Below, in pieces: positions 15,580 to 23,867 of a stretch of DNA of 44,141 nucleotides; position 1 is the first letter of the stretch; every line of letters begins with the position of its first letter. A model generated the notes under the pieces. That model was given only the letters and a program-made list of their open reading frames with translations. It was not told where the DNA came from and made no database searches. The position numbers and the translations under genes are program-made. Origin of the DNA: an uncultured Acetatifactor sp. (GTDB lineage: Bacteria; Bacillota; Clostridia; Lachnospirales; Lachnospiraceae); assembly GCA_910577035.1 (NCBI GenBank), contig CAJTKW010000031.1:5037-49177 (forward strand), given 5' to 3'.

Positions 15580-16247
15580 CAAAAATTTTACTGGTAGAAG
15601 ACGACCGGGGCATTGTGGCCAACCTGACGGAGTTTCTGACTGCAGAAGGGTATGATGTGAAAAATGCTTCCGGTCAGGCGGCTGCGCTGGAGGCGCTGGA
15701 GAGTGGGCGGTTTGATCTGGTGCTGCTGGACATTTCCCTGTCCGACGGCAACGGTTTTGCCGTCTGTTCCGCGGTTAAATCTCTATATAATATTCCGGTG
15801 ATCTTTCTCACCGCGTCGGGGGACGAGTACAGCACGGTCACGGGGTTTGAACTGGGGGCGGACGATTATATCCCCAAACCCTTCAGGCCCAGAGAGCTTG
15901 TGAGCCGGATCAGGAACGTGCTCCGTCTTACCGGAGGTGCCGGCTCGGTAATTCACCTGAGGGATGTGGAGGTGGATACCGTAAAGGGCGTTGCGGCCAA
16001 AAACGGTAAAGATTTATACCTGTCGGCCCTGGAATACCGTCTGCTGCTGGTATTTTTAAATAACCGGGGAGCGGTGCTTACCAGGACGCAGCTTTTGGAA
16101 GCAATCTGGGACGCGGCGGGAGAGTTTGTCAATGACAACACCCTGACAGTATATATCAAGCGGCTCAGGGAAAAGATAGAGGACGACCCCCAGAATCCGG
16201 CGATTATCAAGACGGTCCGGGGCCTGGGCTATAAGGTTGATGGATGA
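15576..16247 (+). CDS. OmpR-family response regulator (cassette 2)
   Basis: 223 residues. The receiver domain has the acidic pocket ED-D (residues 8-10), phosphoacceptor D52 in LVLLDISLSDG, the conserved T in FLTAS and K in PKPFRP. The C-terminal winged helix (about 125-223) ends with DNTLTVYIKRLREKIEDDP and VRGLGYKVDG, typical of OmpR/PhoB DNA binding. It overlaps both neighbours by 4 bases. A likely target is the promoter before the ABC genes, where three half-sites spaced 11 bp precede the -10 (17280-17322). Together with the short-loop kinase this resembles Bce/Van-type antibiotic-sensing systems. Confidence 0.93.
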   Translation: MTKILLVEDDRGIVANLTEFLTAEGYDVKNASGQAAALEALESGRFDLVLLDISLSDGNGFAVCSAVKSLYNIPVIFLTASGDEYSTVTGFELGADDYIPKPFRPRELVSRIRNVLRLTGGAGSVIHLRDVEVDTVKGVAAKNGKDLYLSALEYRLLLVFLNNRGAVLTRTQLLEAIWDAAGEFVNDNTLTVYIKRLREKIEDDPQNPAIIKTVRGLGYKVDG

Positions 16248-17248
16248 TGAAGCTGTTTAGGAATCTGGAAATCAAGGGAACGATACTGGTCTATGGGGTG
16301 ATCACGGCCGCCGCCGTCATCACTGCATTTACATGGGAACGGCGTTTCGGCCTGTTGATGCTGGGGGTATGCGCGGCGTTTTTCTTCGTATATCTGTTTG
16401 TCACCTGCAGGAGATACCGGCGCATTTCCCAGCTTGCTGCGGATATAGATCAGATCCTTCATGGGGAAGGTCAGGTTTCCCTGGACAAGTATGCTGAGGG
16501 AGAGCTGTCAATCTTGCAGAATGAGGTCTGTAAAATGACGGTCCGTCTGCGGGAGCAGCAGCTGAGCCTTAAGGAGGATAAGGTATATCTGGCGGATTCC
16601 CTGGCGGATATATCCCATCAGATCCGCACGCCCCTTACCTCCATCAACCTGCTGGTGTCCCTGCTGGCCGAACAGGATATAACCCATAAGCGGCGGCAGC
16701 AGTTATCCCATGAGCTGTATGAGCTGCTTTCCCGGATTGAATGGCTGATTACTGCCCTGCTGAAGATGTCCAGACTGGACGCAGGGACGGCAAAATTTAA
16801 GTCGGAAAGCATACCCCTTGCGGAACTGCTGCGAAGAGGAACGGCGCCCCTGCTGGTTTCCATGGACCTGCGGGATCAGAGGCTGGAGGTGTCTGCAGAG
16901 GGGAATTTTATCGGGGATGTATCCTGGACCTGCGAGGCAATTACAAACATTGTCAAGAACTGCATGGAGCACACGCCCGAAGGCGGGAGCATAGAAGTAA
17001 GTGCTTCGGAAAATGTCCTTTATTCGGAGATTCTTATATCAGACAATGGCAGGGGCATTGAGGCGGAGGATCTTCCTCATATCTTTGAACGTTTTTACAA
17101 GGGAAGGGATTCCGGCGAAAAGAGCTTCGGCATCGGTCTGGCGCTGGCCAGAAGGATTATCATGGCCCAGAACGGTACGGTGAAGGCAGAAAATAAAATG
17201 TCCGGCGGCGCAAAATTTACCATTCGATTTTACAAGGGAACCGTTTAA
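16244..17248 (+). CDS. Short-loop sensor histidine kinase (cassette 2)
   Basis: 334 residues. Two TM segments (about 13-30 and 36-54) are joined by only a few residues, so there is no real extracytoplasmic sensor; this is the intramembrane-sensing layout known for BceS-like kinases that read the state of their ABC transporter. Then come an H-box ADISHQIRTPLTS with H125, the N-box NIVKNCMEHTPEGG, and G-boxes DNGRGIEAEDLPHIFERFYK and GIGLALARRI. The stop codon lies inside the downstream terminator stem. The next operon, encoding an ATPase and a large FtsX permease, is the expected partner. Confidence 0.92.
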   Translation: MMKLFRNLEIKGTILVYGVITAAAVITAFTWERRFGLLMLGVCAAFFFVYLFVTCRRYRRISQLAADIDQILHGEGQVSLDKYAEGELSILQNEVCKMTVRLREQQLSLKEDKVYLADSLADISHQIRTPLTSINLLVSLLAEQDITHKRRQQLSHELYELLSRIEWLITALLKMSRLDAGTAKFKSESIPLAELLRRGTAPLLVSMDLRDQRLEVSAEGNFIGDVSWTCEAITNIVKNCMEHTPEGGSIEVSASENVLYSEILISDNGRGIEAEDLPHIFERFYKGRDSGEKSFGIGLALARRIIMAQNGTVKAENKMSGGAKFTIRFYKGTV

Positions 17249-17263
17249 AGGCGGTTCCCTTTT
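17234..17263 (+). terminator. Rho-independent terminator after the kinase gene
   Basis: AAGGGAACCG / CGGTTCCCTT (10-bp stem, 8-nt loop) followed by TTT. It overlaps the end of the kinase gene and separates the regulator operon from the ABC operon. Confidence 0.85.
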
Positions 17264-17279
17264 GCAAAGTGACGTTTTT

Positions 17280-17322
17280 GTTATTTTCAAGTCACCGCCC
17301 TGTCATCTGGAGCGGATAAAAT
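17280..17322 (+). promoter_or_regulatory. Probable response-regulator box and promoter of ABC cassette 2
   Basis: Half-sites GTTAT (17280), GTCAC (17291) and GTCAT (17302) are spaced exactly 11 bp, and the last is followed by a 10-bp gap and the -10 TAAAAT (17317-17322). Repeats of one helical turn replacing the -35 are how OmpR/PhoB-type regulators activate. The leader downstream also holds two adjoining hairpins (17369-17392 and 17393-17421). Confidence 0.6.
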
Positions 17323-17485
17323 ATGATTTATACATTACAGGAAATTGCGGCATGACGGGAAGCGTAAACGGAATGAAGGCCAAGCCATTCCGGTAAGAAT
17401 GCCAAGAGTGGGGATTCTTACGGCTTTGCACCGGTTCATGGAATATTTTGTGTTTTCCTGAATTATAAAAAAGGAGATGTTCGAC

Positions 17486-18169
17486 ATGGAAGTTTTGAGA
17501 GTGGAAAACCTTTGCAAGACCTACGGCAAGGGTGAAAACCAGGTGAAGGCGCTGGATAATGTGTCTTTTTCCGTAAATAAGGGTGAGTTTATCGCTATTA
17601 TAGGTCCCTCCGGATCGGGAAAATCTACCCTGCTCCATATCCTGGGCGGGGTGGACAGGGCCACCAGCGGCAAGGTTTATATGGATGGCAGCGATGTGTA
17701 TGCGCAGAACGACGAACAGCTTGCCATTTTCCGCCGTCGCCAGGTGGGATTGATTTATCAGTTTTATAACTTGATTCCGGTGCTGAACGTGGTGGAAAAT
17801 ATTACTCTCCCCGTGCTGATGGACGGGCGGAAGGTGAACCAGGAAAGGCTGAAGGAATTGCTGGCTACCCTGAAGCTGGAGGGCCGGGAGAACCATCTGC
17901 CAAATCAGCTTTCCGGCGGCCAGCAACAGCGGGTATCCATCGGCAGGGCTTTGATGAATGCGCCCGCCGTGGTGCTTGCGGACGAGCCCACGGGCAATCT
18001 GGACTCCAAAAACAGCCAGGAGATTGTAGAGCTGCTGAAGGTGTCCAATCAAAAGTATCATCAGACGCTGATTATCATCACCCATGATGAAAGCATTGCC
18101 CTGCAGGCAGACCGCATTCTGGCCATTGAGGACGGAAAAATTACACGGGATGAGGTGATTCGCAGATGA
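17486..18169 (+). CDS. ABC transporter ATPase (cassette 2)
   Basis: 227 residues from the ATG at 17486, with AAGGAG 9 bases upstream; the ATG at 17477 touches the SD and is unsuitable. Motifs: Walker A GPSGSGKST, Q-loop IYQFYNLIPVLNVVENI, signature LSGGQQQRVSIGRAL, Walker B VVLADEPTGNLD and ITHD. This is the MacB/BceA/LolD group. The stop overlaps the permease start by 4 bases. A dedicated promoter with probable response-regulator sites lies in the 237 bases upstream, after the kinase terminator. Expected role: ATP-driven handling of a membrane-active antibiotic, which the neighbouring kinase may also sense through the transporter. Confidence 0.93.
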   Translation: MEVLRVENLCKTYGKGENQVKALDNVSFSVNKGEFIAIIGPSGSGKSTLLHILGGVDRATSGKVYMDGSDVYAQNDEQLAIFRRRQVGLIYQFYNLIPVLNVVENITLPVLMDGRKVNQERLKELLATLKLEGRENHLPNQLSGGQQQRVSIGRALMNAPAVVLADEPTGNLDSKNSQEIVELLKVSNQKYHQTLIIITHDESIALQADRILAIEDGKITRDEVIRR

Positions 18170-20895
18170 ACATATTCCATAAGGTTACACTTCAGTCCTT
18201 AAAAAAGAACAGAACCAGAACCACGGTTACCATCATAGGAATCATCCTTTCGGCGGCCATGATCTGCGCCGTCACGACCTTTGTTTCCAGTATGCGGAAT
18301 TATGCCATGAGCTATGCGGTTTATTCCGGCGGAGACTGGCACGGGGCGCTGTTTGACGCCCCGGAGAGTGATCTGGAGAGGATACGCAGTGCCGACGAGG
18401 TATCGGCTTCCGCATACGGCCAGCGCCTGGGCTATGCAAAGGTGGACAGCAATAATGTGCTCAAGCCTTATCTGTATGTACTGGGTGGCCAGGAGGAAGC
18501 CTTTTTTGAAATGCTGCCAATACGACTGATTTCCGGCGAGCTGCCAAAAAACGAAAATGAAATCATCCTGCCGGAGCATCTATTAACGAACGGGGGGCCT
18601 GACCTTGCGGCAGGCGACACGGTTACGCTGGAGCTGGGCCTGCGTATGCTGGGCGGTTTATCCATGGGGCAGAATAATCCCTGTACCGTCTATGACAGTA
18701 AAACAAATAAAGAGATAATGAATGACGAGGTTCTTGAGGTAAGGGAGACAAGAACTTATACCGTGACAGGTATTTATAAGCGCCCTTCTTTTGAGGATTG
18801 GACAGCGCCCGGCTATACTGCCCTGACGGTGGCGGATGAGGAATTTGGGGACGGTACGGGCTTTGATGTCTACTTTAAGATGAAGAATCCGGCCAGAGTC
18901 TATGAATTTATGAAGGGATTTGAATTGAATGGAACATGGAATACGGAGGTGCTGATGTATTCCGGCGTATCCCGCTATGACAGCTTTCTTGGCATGCTGA
19001 CCAGCCTTGCGGTGATCGTAATCGGACTCATCATGTTTGGCTCCGTGTCACTGATCTATAATGCTTTTTCCATCTCCGTTTCTGAAAGAACCAGACAGTT
19101 TGGCCTGTTGTCCTCCGTGGGGGCCACGAAAAAGCAGCTGAAAAAGATGGTGTTATTTGAAGCTCTGGCGGTCAGTATTGTGGGGATTCCTTTAGGGATT
19201 CTGGCAGGCATCGGCGGGATTGGTGTCACCCTGCTGCTGATCGGTAATAAATTTATCAGTATAATGGGGGATTTTGAGCTGCCTCTGCGTGTCTGTGTGT
19301 CCTGGCAGTCCGTTGTCATTGCCGTAATCGTAGCGCTGGTTACGGTGTTGATTTCCGCCTGGATTCCTTCGAAGCGGGCCACAAGGATTTCCGCAGTGGA
19401 GGCGATCCGCCAAAGCACGGATGTAAAGGGGGAGAAGAAACCGATCAGAACCTCAGTATTTCAGCTGAAGCTGTTCGGCCTGCCCGGTGTCCTTGCGGGC
19501 AAATATTATAAGAGAAGTAAGCGGAAATACCGGGCTACCGTATTAAGCCTTTTTATGAGCATTGTATTGTTTGTTTCCGCGTCTGCCTTTACGGAGTATT
19601 TGATGGAATCCGTTACAGGTGGTTTTGCCGGTAACGGATATGACCTGCAGTACTCGATTGACGAAGAAGAGGAAAATAACGGAACGAGGGAGGAGGTTCT
19701 GGAGATCTTACTGTCGGATCAGTATGTAACTGACGGCACATATTTACGACATGGTTATATTAACGGAGCCATAGAAAACCAATATATTGCAGAGGAATTT
19801 CTGAATCATTTTGCAAGGGAAGCCTCTGGCTATGGCGGGGAAAACGGAGAGATTTCGGAGACAGAGACTCCTGTCAACGGGTATGTTTATTTTATAAGCG
19901 ATCAGGAATTTGAGCGGCTTCTTACCTGCTATGATCTTCCAAGGGAGGACTATTTTAACACGGAAGCGCCTCTGGGAATTGCCCAGGACGGTGCGGTTCA
20001 TTTTAATAAAGATAAGGAAAAGTATGAAACAGTGACTGTTTTAAATTCCGATGTCAGTGAATTTCATGGCAGGAAATTAAAGGATTTTTCCGATTACTAT
20101 TATATGGAAGAGGGCCTGGATGAAAACGGAAATCCGGTGATGCGGTTCTGGAATGACAGTGATAAAAAGGATTTGCTGGAGATACCCTATGAGGATGCCT
20201 TTATCAAGTATTCCTTAAGGACAGGCAAGACAATTACCGAGGCACCCTTCTATATTACAAAGTCCACGGGGGCAGACCTGAATATCATATATCCCTATAG
20301 CATGATGAAAAGCGTGCTGCCGCAAGAGATGCTGAAATCCGGTATGCGCCGCACCTACTTCTGCCTTATCACGGAGAATCATAAGGCAAGCTATGATAAT
20401 CTCAGCAAAGTCCTGGTTGAAAACGGTATGGAGTCGATCTATCTCAATGATTATGCCGAAAGAGAGGAAATGGACCGGAATATTGTCACCATTATCCAGG
20501 TGTTTTCCTATGGGTTTATTGTGCTGATTTCGCTGGTGGCCGCGGCCAATGTATTTAATACCATAACAACCAACATCAACCTGCGCCGCAGGGAGTTTGC
20601 AATGCTGAAGTCCGTGGGTATGAGTCAAAAGGGATTTCACAGGATGATGAATTATGAGTGCCTGCTATACGGCACCAGGGCGCTGCTTTTTGGGCTGCCG
20701 GCGTCCGCGGGAGTTACCTGGTTAATTTGCCGGGCCATAAACGGAGGGTATGAAACGACTTACCATCTGCCATGGGGAGCTGTTGGAATTGCAGTATTAA
20801 GTGTATTTCTGGTAGTATTTGCCACCATGTTGTATGCCATGGGCAAGATCAGGAAAGATAATCTGATTGATGTTCTGAAAAATGAAAATTTGTAG
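18166..20895 (+). CDS. Large FtsX-type ABC permease (cassette 2)
   Basis: 909 residues. TM1 follows KKNRTRTTVTIIGI; the first outside domain is about 230 residues; a three-TM FtsX core spans about 275-410 (with LGMLTSLAVIVIGLIMFGSV and SERTRQFGLLSSVGATKKQL); a fifth TM near 463-480 leads to a second outside domain of about 280 residues; three last TMs end at MLYAMGKIRKDNLIDVLKNE. The phrase INLRRREFAMLKSVGMSQKG in the second half mirrors the first, showing duplicated FtsX modules. It is longer than usual BceB proteins (about 650), so it is better called MacB/FtsX-like. With the ATPase it forms the transporter whose regulator genes stand immediately upstream. Confidence 0.92.
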   Translation: MNIFHKVTLQSLKKNRTRTTVTIIGIILSAAMICAVTTFVSSMRNYAMSYAVYSGGDWHGALFDAPESDLERIRSADEVSASAYGQRLGYAKVDSNNVLKPYLYVLGGQEEAFFEMLPIRLISGELPKNENEIILPEHLLTNGGPDLAAGDTVTLELGLRMLGGLSMGQNNPCTVYDSKTNKEIMNDEVLEVRETRTYTVTGIYKRPSFEDWTAPGYTALTVADEEFGDGTGFDVYFKMKNPARVYEFMKGFELNGTWNTEVLMYSGVSRYDSFLGMLTSLAVIVIGLIMFGSVSLIYNAFSISVSERTRQFGLLSSVGATKKQLKKMVLFEALAVSIVGIPLGILAGIGGIGVTLLLIGNKFISIMGDFELPLRVCVSWQSVVIAVIVALVTVLISAWIPSKRATRISAVEAIRQSTDVKGEKKPIRTSVFQLKLFGLPGVLAGKYYKRSKRKYRATVLSLFMSIVLFVSASAFTEYLMESVTGGFAGNGYDLQYSIDEEEENNGTREEVLEILLSDQYVTDGTYLRHGYINGAIENQYIAEEFLNHFAREASGYGGENGEISETETPVNGYVYFISDQEFERLLTCYDLPREDYFNTEAPLGIAQDGAVHFNKDKEKYETVTVLNSDVSEFHGRKLKDFSDYYYMEEGLDENGNPVMRFWNDSDKKDLLEIPYEDAFIKYSLRTGKTITEAPFYITKSTGADLNIIYPYSMMKSVLPQEMLKSGMRRTYFCLITENHKASYDNLSKVLVENGMESIYLNDYAEREEMDRNIVTIIQVFSYGFIVLISLVAAANVFNTITTNINLRRREFAMLKSVGMSQKGFHRMMNYECLLYGTRALLFGLPASAGVTWLICRAINGGYETTYHLPWGAVGIAVLSVFLVVFATMLYAMGKIRKDNLIDVLKNENL

Positions 20896-20902
20896 CCGTA
20901 GC

Positions 20903-20941
20903 TTTACTCGGACGCAGTCGATTTGGATGCGTCCGAGTAAA
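20903..20941 (+). terminator. Strong stem-loop terminator after cassette 2
   Basis: A 14-bp perfect stem TTTACTCGGACGCA / TGCGTCCGAGTAAA with an 11-nt loop begins 7 bases after the permease stop. The T run is weak. A second hairpin (20987-20994/21000-21007) follows. The rest of the 327-base gap to the next gene holds only the next promoter. Confidence 0.7.
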
Positions 20942-21093
20942 TGCTGACTTTCGTCTTCTGCCCTGTTATCTTGTTATCAAAGAAAACGGCAGGGAGCGGC
21001 CCTGCCGGACCAACACCGGGACCGTCGGATTCCTTTTGAGGTGGTAGCTCCATTATAAGCTTCTATATAAAAATTTATCTTGTAAATCCCATC

Positions 21094-21125
21094 TTCATAC
21101 AAAATTCATACGGAAATGGTATAAT
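21094..21125 (+). promoter_or_regulatory. Response-regulator box and promoter of the second two-component operon
   Basis: TTCATAC at 21094 and again at 21105 (11-bp period), then 10 bp from the second TTCAT to the perfect -10 TATAAT (21120-21125). No separate -35 is present. The same geometry recurs at 23681-23723 before the ABC operon, which points to one regulator for both. Confidence 0.7.
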
Positions 21126-21222
21126 ATACATAAGCATTCAGCCGTTGCATGTTTGCCGCGCTTTCTTTTTTGTGCGCAGGGGATTCAAGGCATGGAACGG
21201 TCAAATGGCAGGGAGGACAAAC

Positions 21223-21969
21223 ATGGAAGCAGGTACGGTAACGGTGCTTTTTTTGGAGGACGAGCCCACCATACGGGAGGTGCTGGCGGAGTATATGAAG
21301 ATGTCCGGTTATCTGGTAACGGAGACGGCCAGGGGAGACGAGGCCATAGCGCTTTTGCAGGAAAATTCCTATCATATTGCGGTGCTGGATGTGATGGTGC
21401 CCGGAGTGGACGGATTCGAGGTGCTGCAGCATATCCGGGATCATTGTCCGGAAACCGCCACTATTATGCTGACGGCTCTGGACGACGAGAAGACCCAGAT
21501 CAAGGCCTTTAACCTCTATGCGGATGATTATGTCATCAAGCCGGTGTCCCCTATTATTCTGCTGAAACGGATGGAGACGATCTTGCGGCGTACGCTGTAT
21601 ATGGAGAGGAAGCTTCAATCGCAAAAAAGCGGCGAAGGCAATACAGACACGTGGCAGAGGCAGAATAGTGCTGCCGGGTGCAGGCCGTCTGTCGGACTGC
21701 ATCTTGAGGAAGAGGCTTACAGCGTCTATTACGGCAATGAGAGACTGCCCCTTACCTTAAGCGAATATCTTTTGTTCCAGACCCTGTACCGTCATCCGGA
21801 GCGGGTGTATACCAGAGAACAGCTGATCCTGCAGATTTTCAATGAGGAATATATCGGCAATGACAGGATCATTGATGCCCATGTGAAAAACCTGCGGAAG
21901 AAGCTGCCGGTAAACTGTATCAAGACCGTGATCGGCGTGGGCTACCAATTTGATGCCGGCAGGCTGTGA
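21223..21969 (+). CDS. OmpR-family response regulator (cassette 3)
   Basis: 248 residues from the ATG at 21223 behind GGGAGG; the upstream frame to 21145 is not needed. Receiver domain: LFLEDEP (acidic pair E12-D13), phosphoacceptor D56 in AVLDVMVPGVDG, T in MLTALDDE, K in YVIKPVSP. The winged helix has LTLSEYLLFQTLYRHPERVY and DRIIDAHVKNLRKKL. A linker of about 35 residues rich in Ser/Gln/Gly (LQSQKSGEGNTDTWQ) is longer than usual. It is separated from its kinase gene by a 234-base hairpin-rich stretch, unlike the overlapping arrangement of cassette 2. It probably binds the TTCAT repeats before itself and before the ABC genes. Confidence 0.92.
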   Translation: MEAGTVTVLFLEDEPTIREVLAEYMKMSGYLVTETARGDEAIALLQENSYHIAVLDVMVPGVDGFEVLQHIRDHCPETATIMLTALDDEKTQIKAFNLYADDYVIKPVSPIILLKRMETILRRTLYMERKLQSQKSGEGNTDTWQRQNSAAGCRPSVGLHLEEEAYSVYYGNERLPLTLSEYLLFQTLYRHPERVYTREQLILQIFNEEYIGNDRIIDAHVKNLRKKLPVNCIKTVIGVGYQFDAGRL

Positions 21970-22154
21970 GCGTAAACTGCCGAAGGCAGTCAGAACATCT
22001 TCTCACGCTTCCAGACAGACATGCCGGCGGCGCCGGCACAAACCACTCCCATGGAACTAAAGTTCCAGGAAGAATGCCTGTCCTTGGCATTCTTCAGTGT
22101 GAAGCTTGAAATCACTTAGCGAGGTCTTTTCAAGCTTAGTGATTTCCTTCACAC
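21966..22154 (+). other. Hairpin-rich spacer between response regulator and kinase genes
   Basis: No gene is seen in 21970-22203. Stems: 21976-21981/21985-21990; 22022-22028/22032-22038; 22052-22058/22061-22067; 22070-22078/22086-22094; outer GTGTGAAG/CTTCACAC (22097-22104/22147-22154). Inside the last, AAGCTTG (22102-22108)/CAAGCTT (22131-22137) and AAATCACT (22109-22116)/AGTGATTT (22138-22145) interleave and could form a pseudoknot or two alternative folds. The stems ACTGCC...GGCAGT and AATGCC...GGCATT are also found in the leader at 14.9-15.1 kb. Confidence 0.6.
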
Positions 22155-22203
22155 TTCACACTATGATAACGGGAATTCCCTGGCAGGAAGAAAGGCAGGA
22201 TTT

Positions 22204-23664
22204 ATGACGGATTATGATCGAAGGGGACTGGACCGGAAAAATCGTTTATACAGCATTATTCTGGCGGTGGTGCTGCTGGCGGGGCTTGTGGGGTATTTTA
22301 TCTGTATGCTGCCCTCCCTGTATGTAAGCTATCGCAAGGAGCAGAATCTGCAGTCCGTTGCACAGCAGCATAGAACCTATGTGGAAAACGGAAATTATGA
22401 CGGCATCAAAACAGGTAACCCGGCAGCCTGTATCTCCATAAAGATTCCTTATGGGGGGGATACTTTTTCTCTGGCAAGCCCTTCCTGGAGCCTGGAGGTG
22501 ACGGCGGAAACGGCCGAGGCCAAAGAAGCATTTGCAGAATTGGGCCGGCTTTTGCAGCAATATAAAAGCGGAGATTTCCCGGAGGAATCCGGCGGGCAAC
22601 AATTCTTTGAAGAGCTGGAAGCCTGGTTTGAGCAGTGGAAGGAACCGTTGAAGCAATTCTCGTTATCGCTGCCGGTGCGGATTGAGCTGGAGCTGAACGG
22701 CAGTGTGGAGTATTACGGCGAGAGCAGCAGGATGCACCTGATGTCCAATGAAATATTGGTGCTGGAAGCGGGAGCCAGCAGCGAGGACAATATTTATACA
22801 AACTATATTGCCATGGAAGATTTGGGGGATGCGATGGTCTTTACTTATCTGCCCACAGTGACTCCCGACATGGGAGAAATCCGCCCGGTGGTGCTGCAGA
22901 GCATCCCCATGCTGGCGGCGGTGATATTGCTGGCAGTGCTGCTTTTTTCCCAAATATATTCCAGGGGTATTTTGAAGCCGGTATATCATGAGCTGGAACA
23001 AAAGAATCAGGCGCTTCAGGAGGAAAATAAGCGCCAGGAGATCTTCATGCGGGCTTCTTCCCACCAGCTGAAGACACCGCTTTCCGCGGCGCTGCTCCTG
23101 CTGGACGGAATGATAAACCGGGTGGGGAGGTATCAGGACACTTCCCTGTATCTCCCCAGGGTGAAGGAGCAGCTGCTTTCCATGCGGAAGATGGTGGAGG
23201 ACATTCTTTCCTTAAATCACTGTCGGGAAAATATCGAGCTGCGGGATCTGCAGGTTATGCCCCTGCTGGAAGCCAAGCTGGCCGAATATCGGGTGAAAAT
23301 TCAGGATAAGGGGCTGCAGCTGTCCTGCACGGGGGAGGACGGTGCCATAAGGGCAGATGAATATCTAATGCTGCAGATTCTGGACAATCTGATTTCAAAT
23401 GCGGTGGAGTATACGCCCCGGGAACACCGTATCGAGATCAGGGCGTCCCAGGCGGCGGTCTCCATAGAAAATTACGGAGTGACGATTTCCAGGGACATTC
23501 TGCCCCATGTTTTCGATCCCTTTGTCAGCGGAAACCATGAGCGGGAGATTGCCAGCCATGGACTGGGCCTGTATATCACGGCATATTACGCAAAGCAGAT
23601 GGGCTTTTCCGTACAGATTGAAAACCGGGAAAACAGCGTACTGGCGGTACTGCATTTTTCCTGA
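22204..23664 (+). CDS. Sensor histidine kinase with large extracytoplasmic domain (cassette 3)
   Basis: 486 residues. TM1 (about 16-41) and TM2 (about 231-250) enclose a sensor domain of roughly 190 residues with a Glu-rich segment (FFEELEAWFEQWKEPLKQ). A coiled stretch (YHELEQKNQALQEENKRQEI) leads to the H-box ASSHQLKTPLSAALLLLDGM with H287, N-box LDNLISNAVEYTP, and a G-box region (ENYGVTISRDILPHVFDPF, HGLGLYITAYYAKQMGF). The kinase is of VanS/PhoR type. The start at 22204 has a modest SD (GGCAGG). The partner regulator lies upstream, and the ABC operon begins 203 bases downstream, so this is a sensor-exporter set, probably for a surface-acting compound. Confidence 0.92.
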   Translation: MTDYDRRGLDRKNRLYSIILAVVLLAGLVGYFICMLPSLYVSYRKEQNLQSVAQQHRTYVENGNYDGIKTGNPAACISIKIPYGGDTFSLASPSWSLEVTAETAEAKEAFAELGRLLQQYKSGDFPEESGGQQFFEELEAWFEQWKEPLKQFSLSLPVRIELELNGSVEYYGESSRMHLMSNEILVLEAGASSEDNIYTNYIAMEDLGDAMVFTYLPTVTPDMGEIRPVVLQSIPMLAAVILLAVLLFSQIYSRGILKPVYHELEQKNQALQEENKRQEIFMRASSHQLKTPLSAALLLLDGMINRVGRYQDTSLYLPRVKEQLLSMRKMVEDILSLNHCRENIELRDLQVMPLLEAKLAEYRVKIQDKGLQLSCTGEDGAIRADEYLMLQILDNLISNAVEYTPREHRIEIRASQAAVSIENYGVTISRDILPHVFDPFVSGNHEREIASHGLGLYITAYYAKQMGFSVQIENRENSVLAVLHFS

Positions 23665-23680
23665 GAAGCTCCACAGAGCT

Positions 23681-23723
23681 TTCATGCCGTCTTCATTAAA
23701 AATTCATGTGCGGCTGTTATTCT
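23681..23723 (+). promoter_or_regulatory. Response-regulator box and promoter of ABC cassette 3
   Basis: Three TTCAT half-sites at 23681, 23692 and 23703, each 11 bp apart; after a 10-bp gap follows the -10-like TATTCT (23718-23723). Spacing and half-site match those at 21094-21125 exactly. Confidence 0.65.
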
Positions 23724-23867
23724 AAACAGGAACCGGATACATTGCCGGGGAACAATGCACAGGAGTACTACGATCAGAGGAACCGATAGGAACAATATGG
23801 GGAGTCGGTGAAAACGGGCATTGAAACCGGACGGATCCGGAAATCGTAATGGAAGGAGTAAGCAGCA

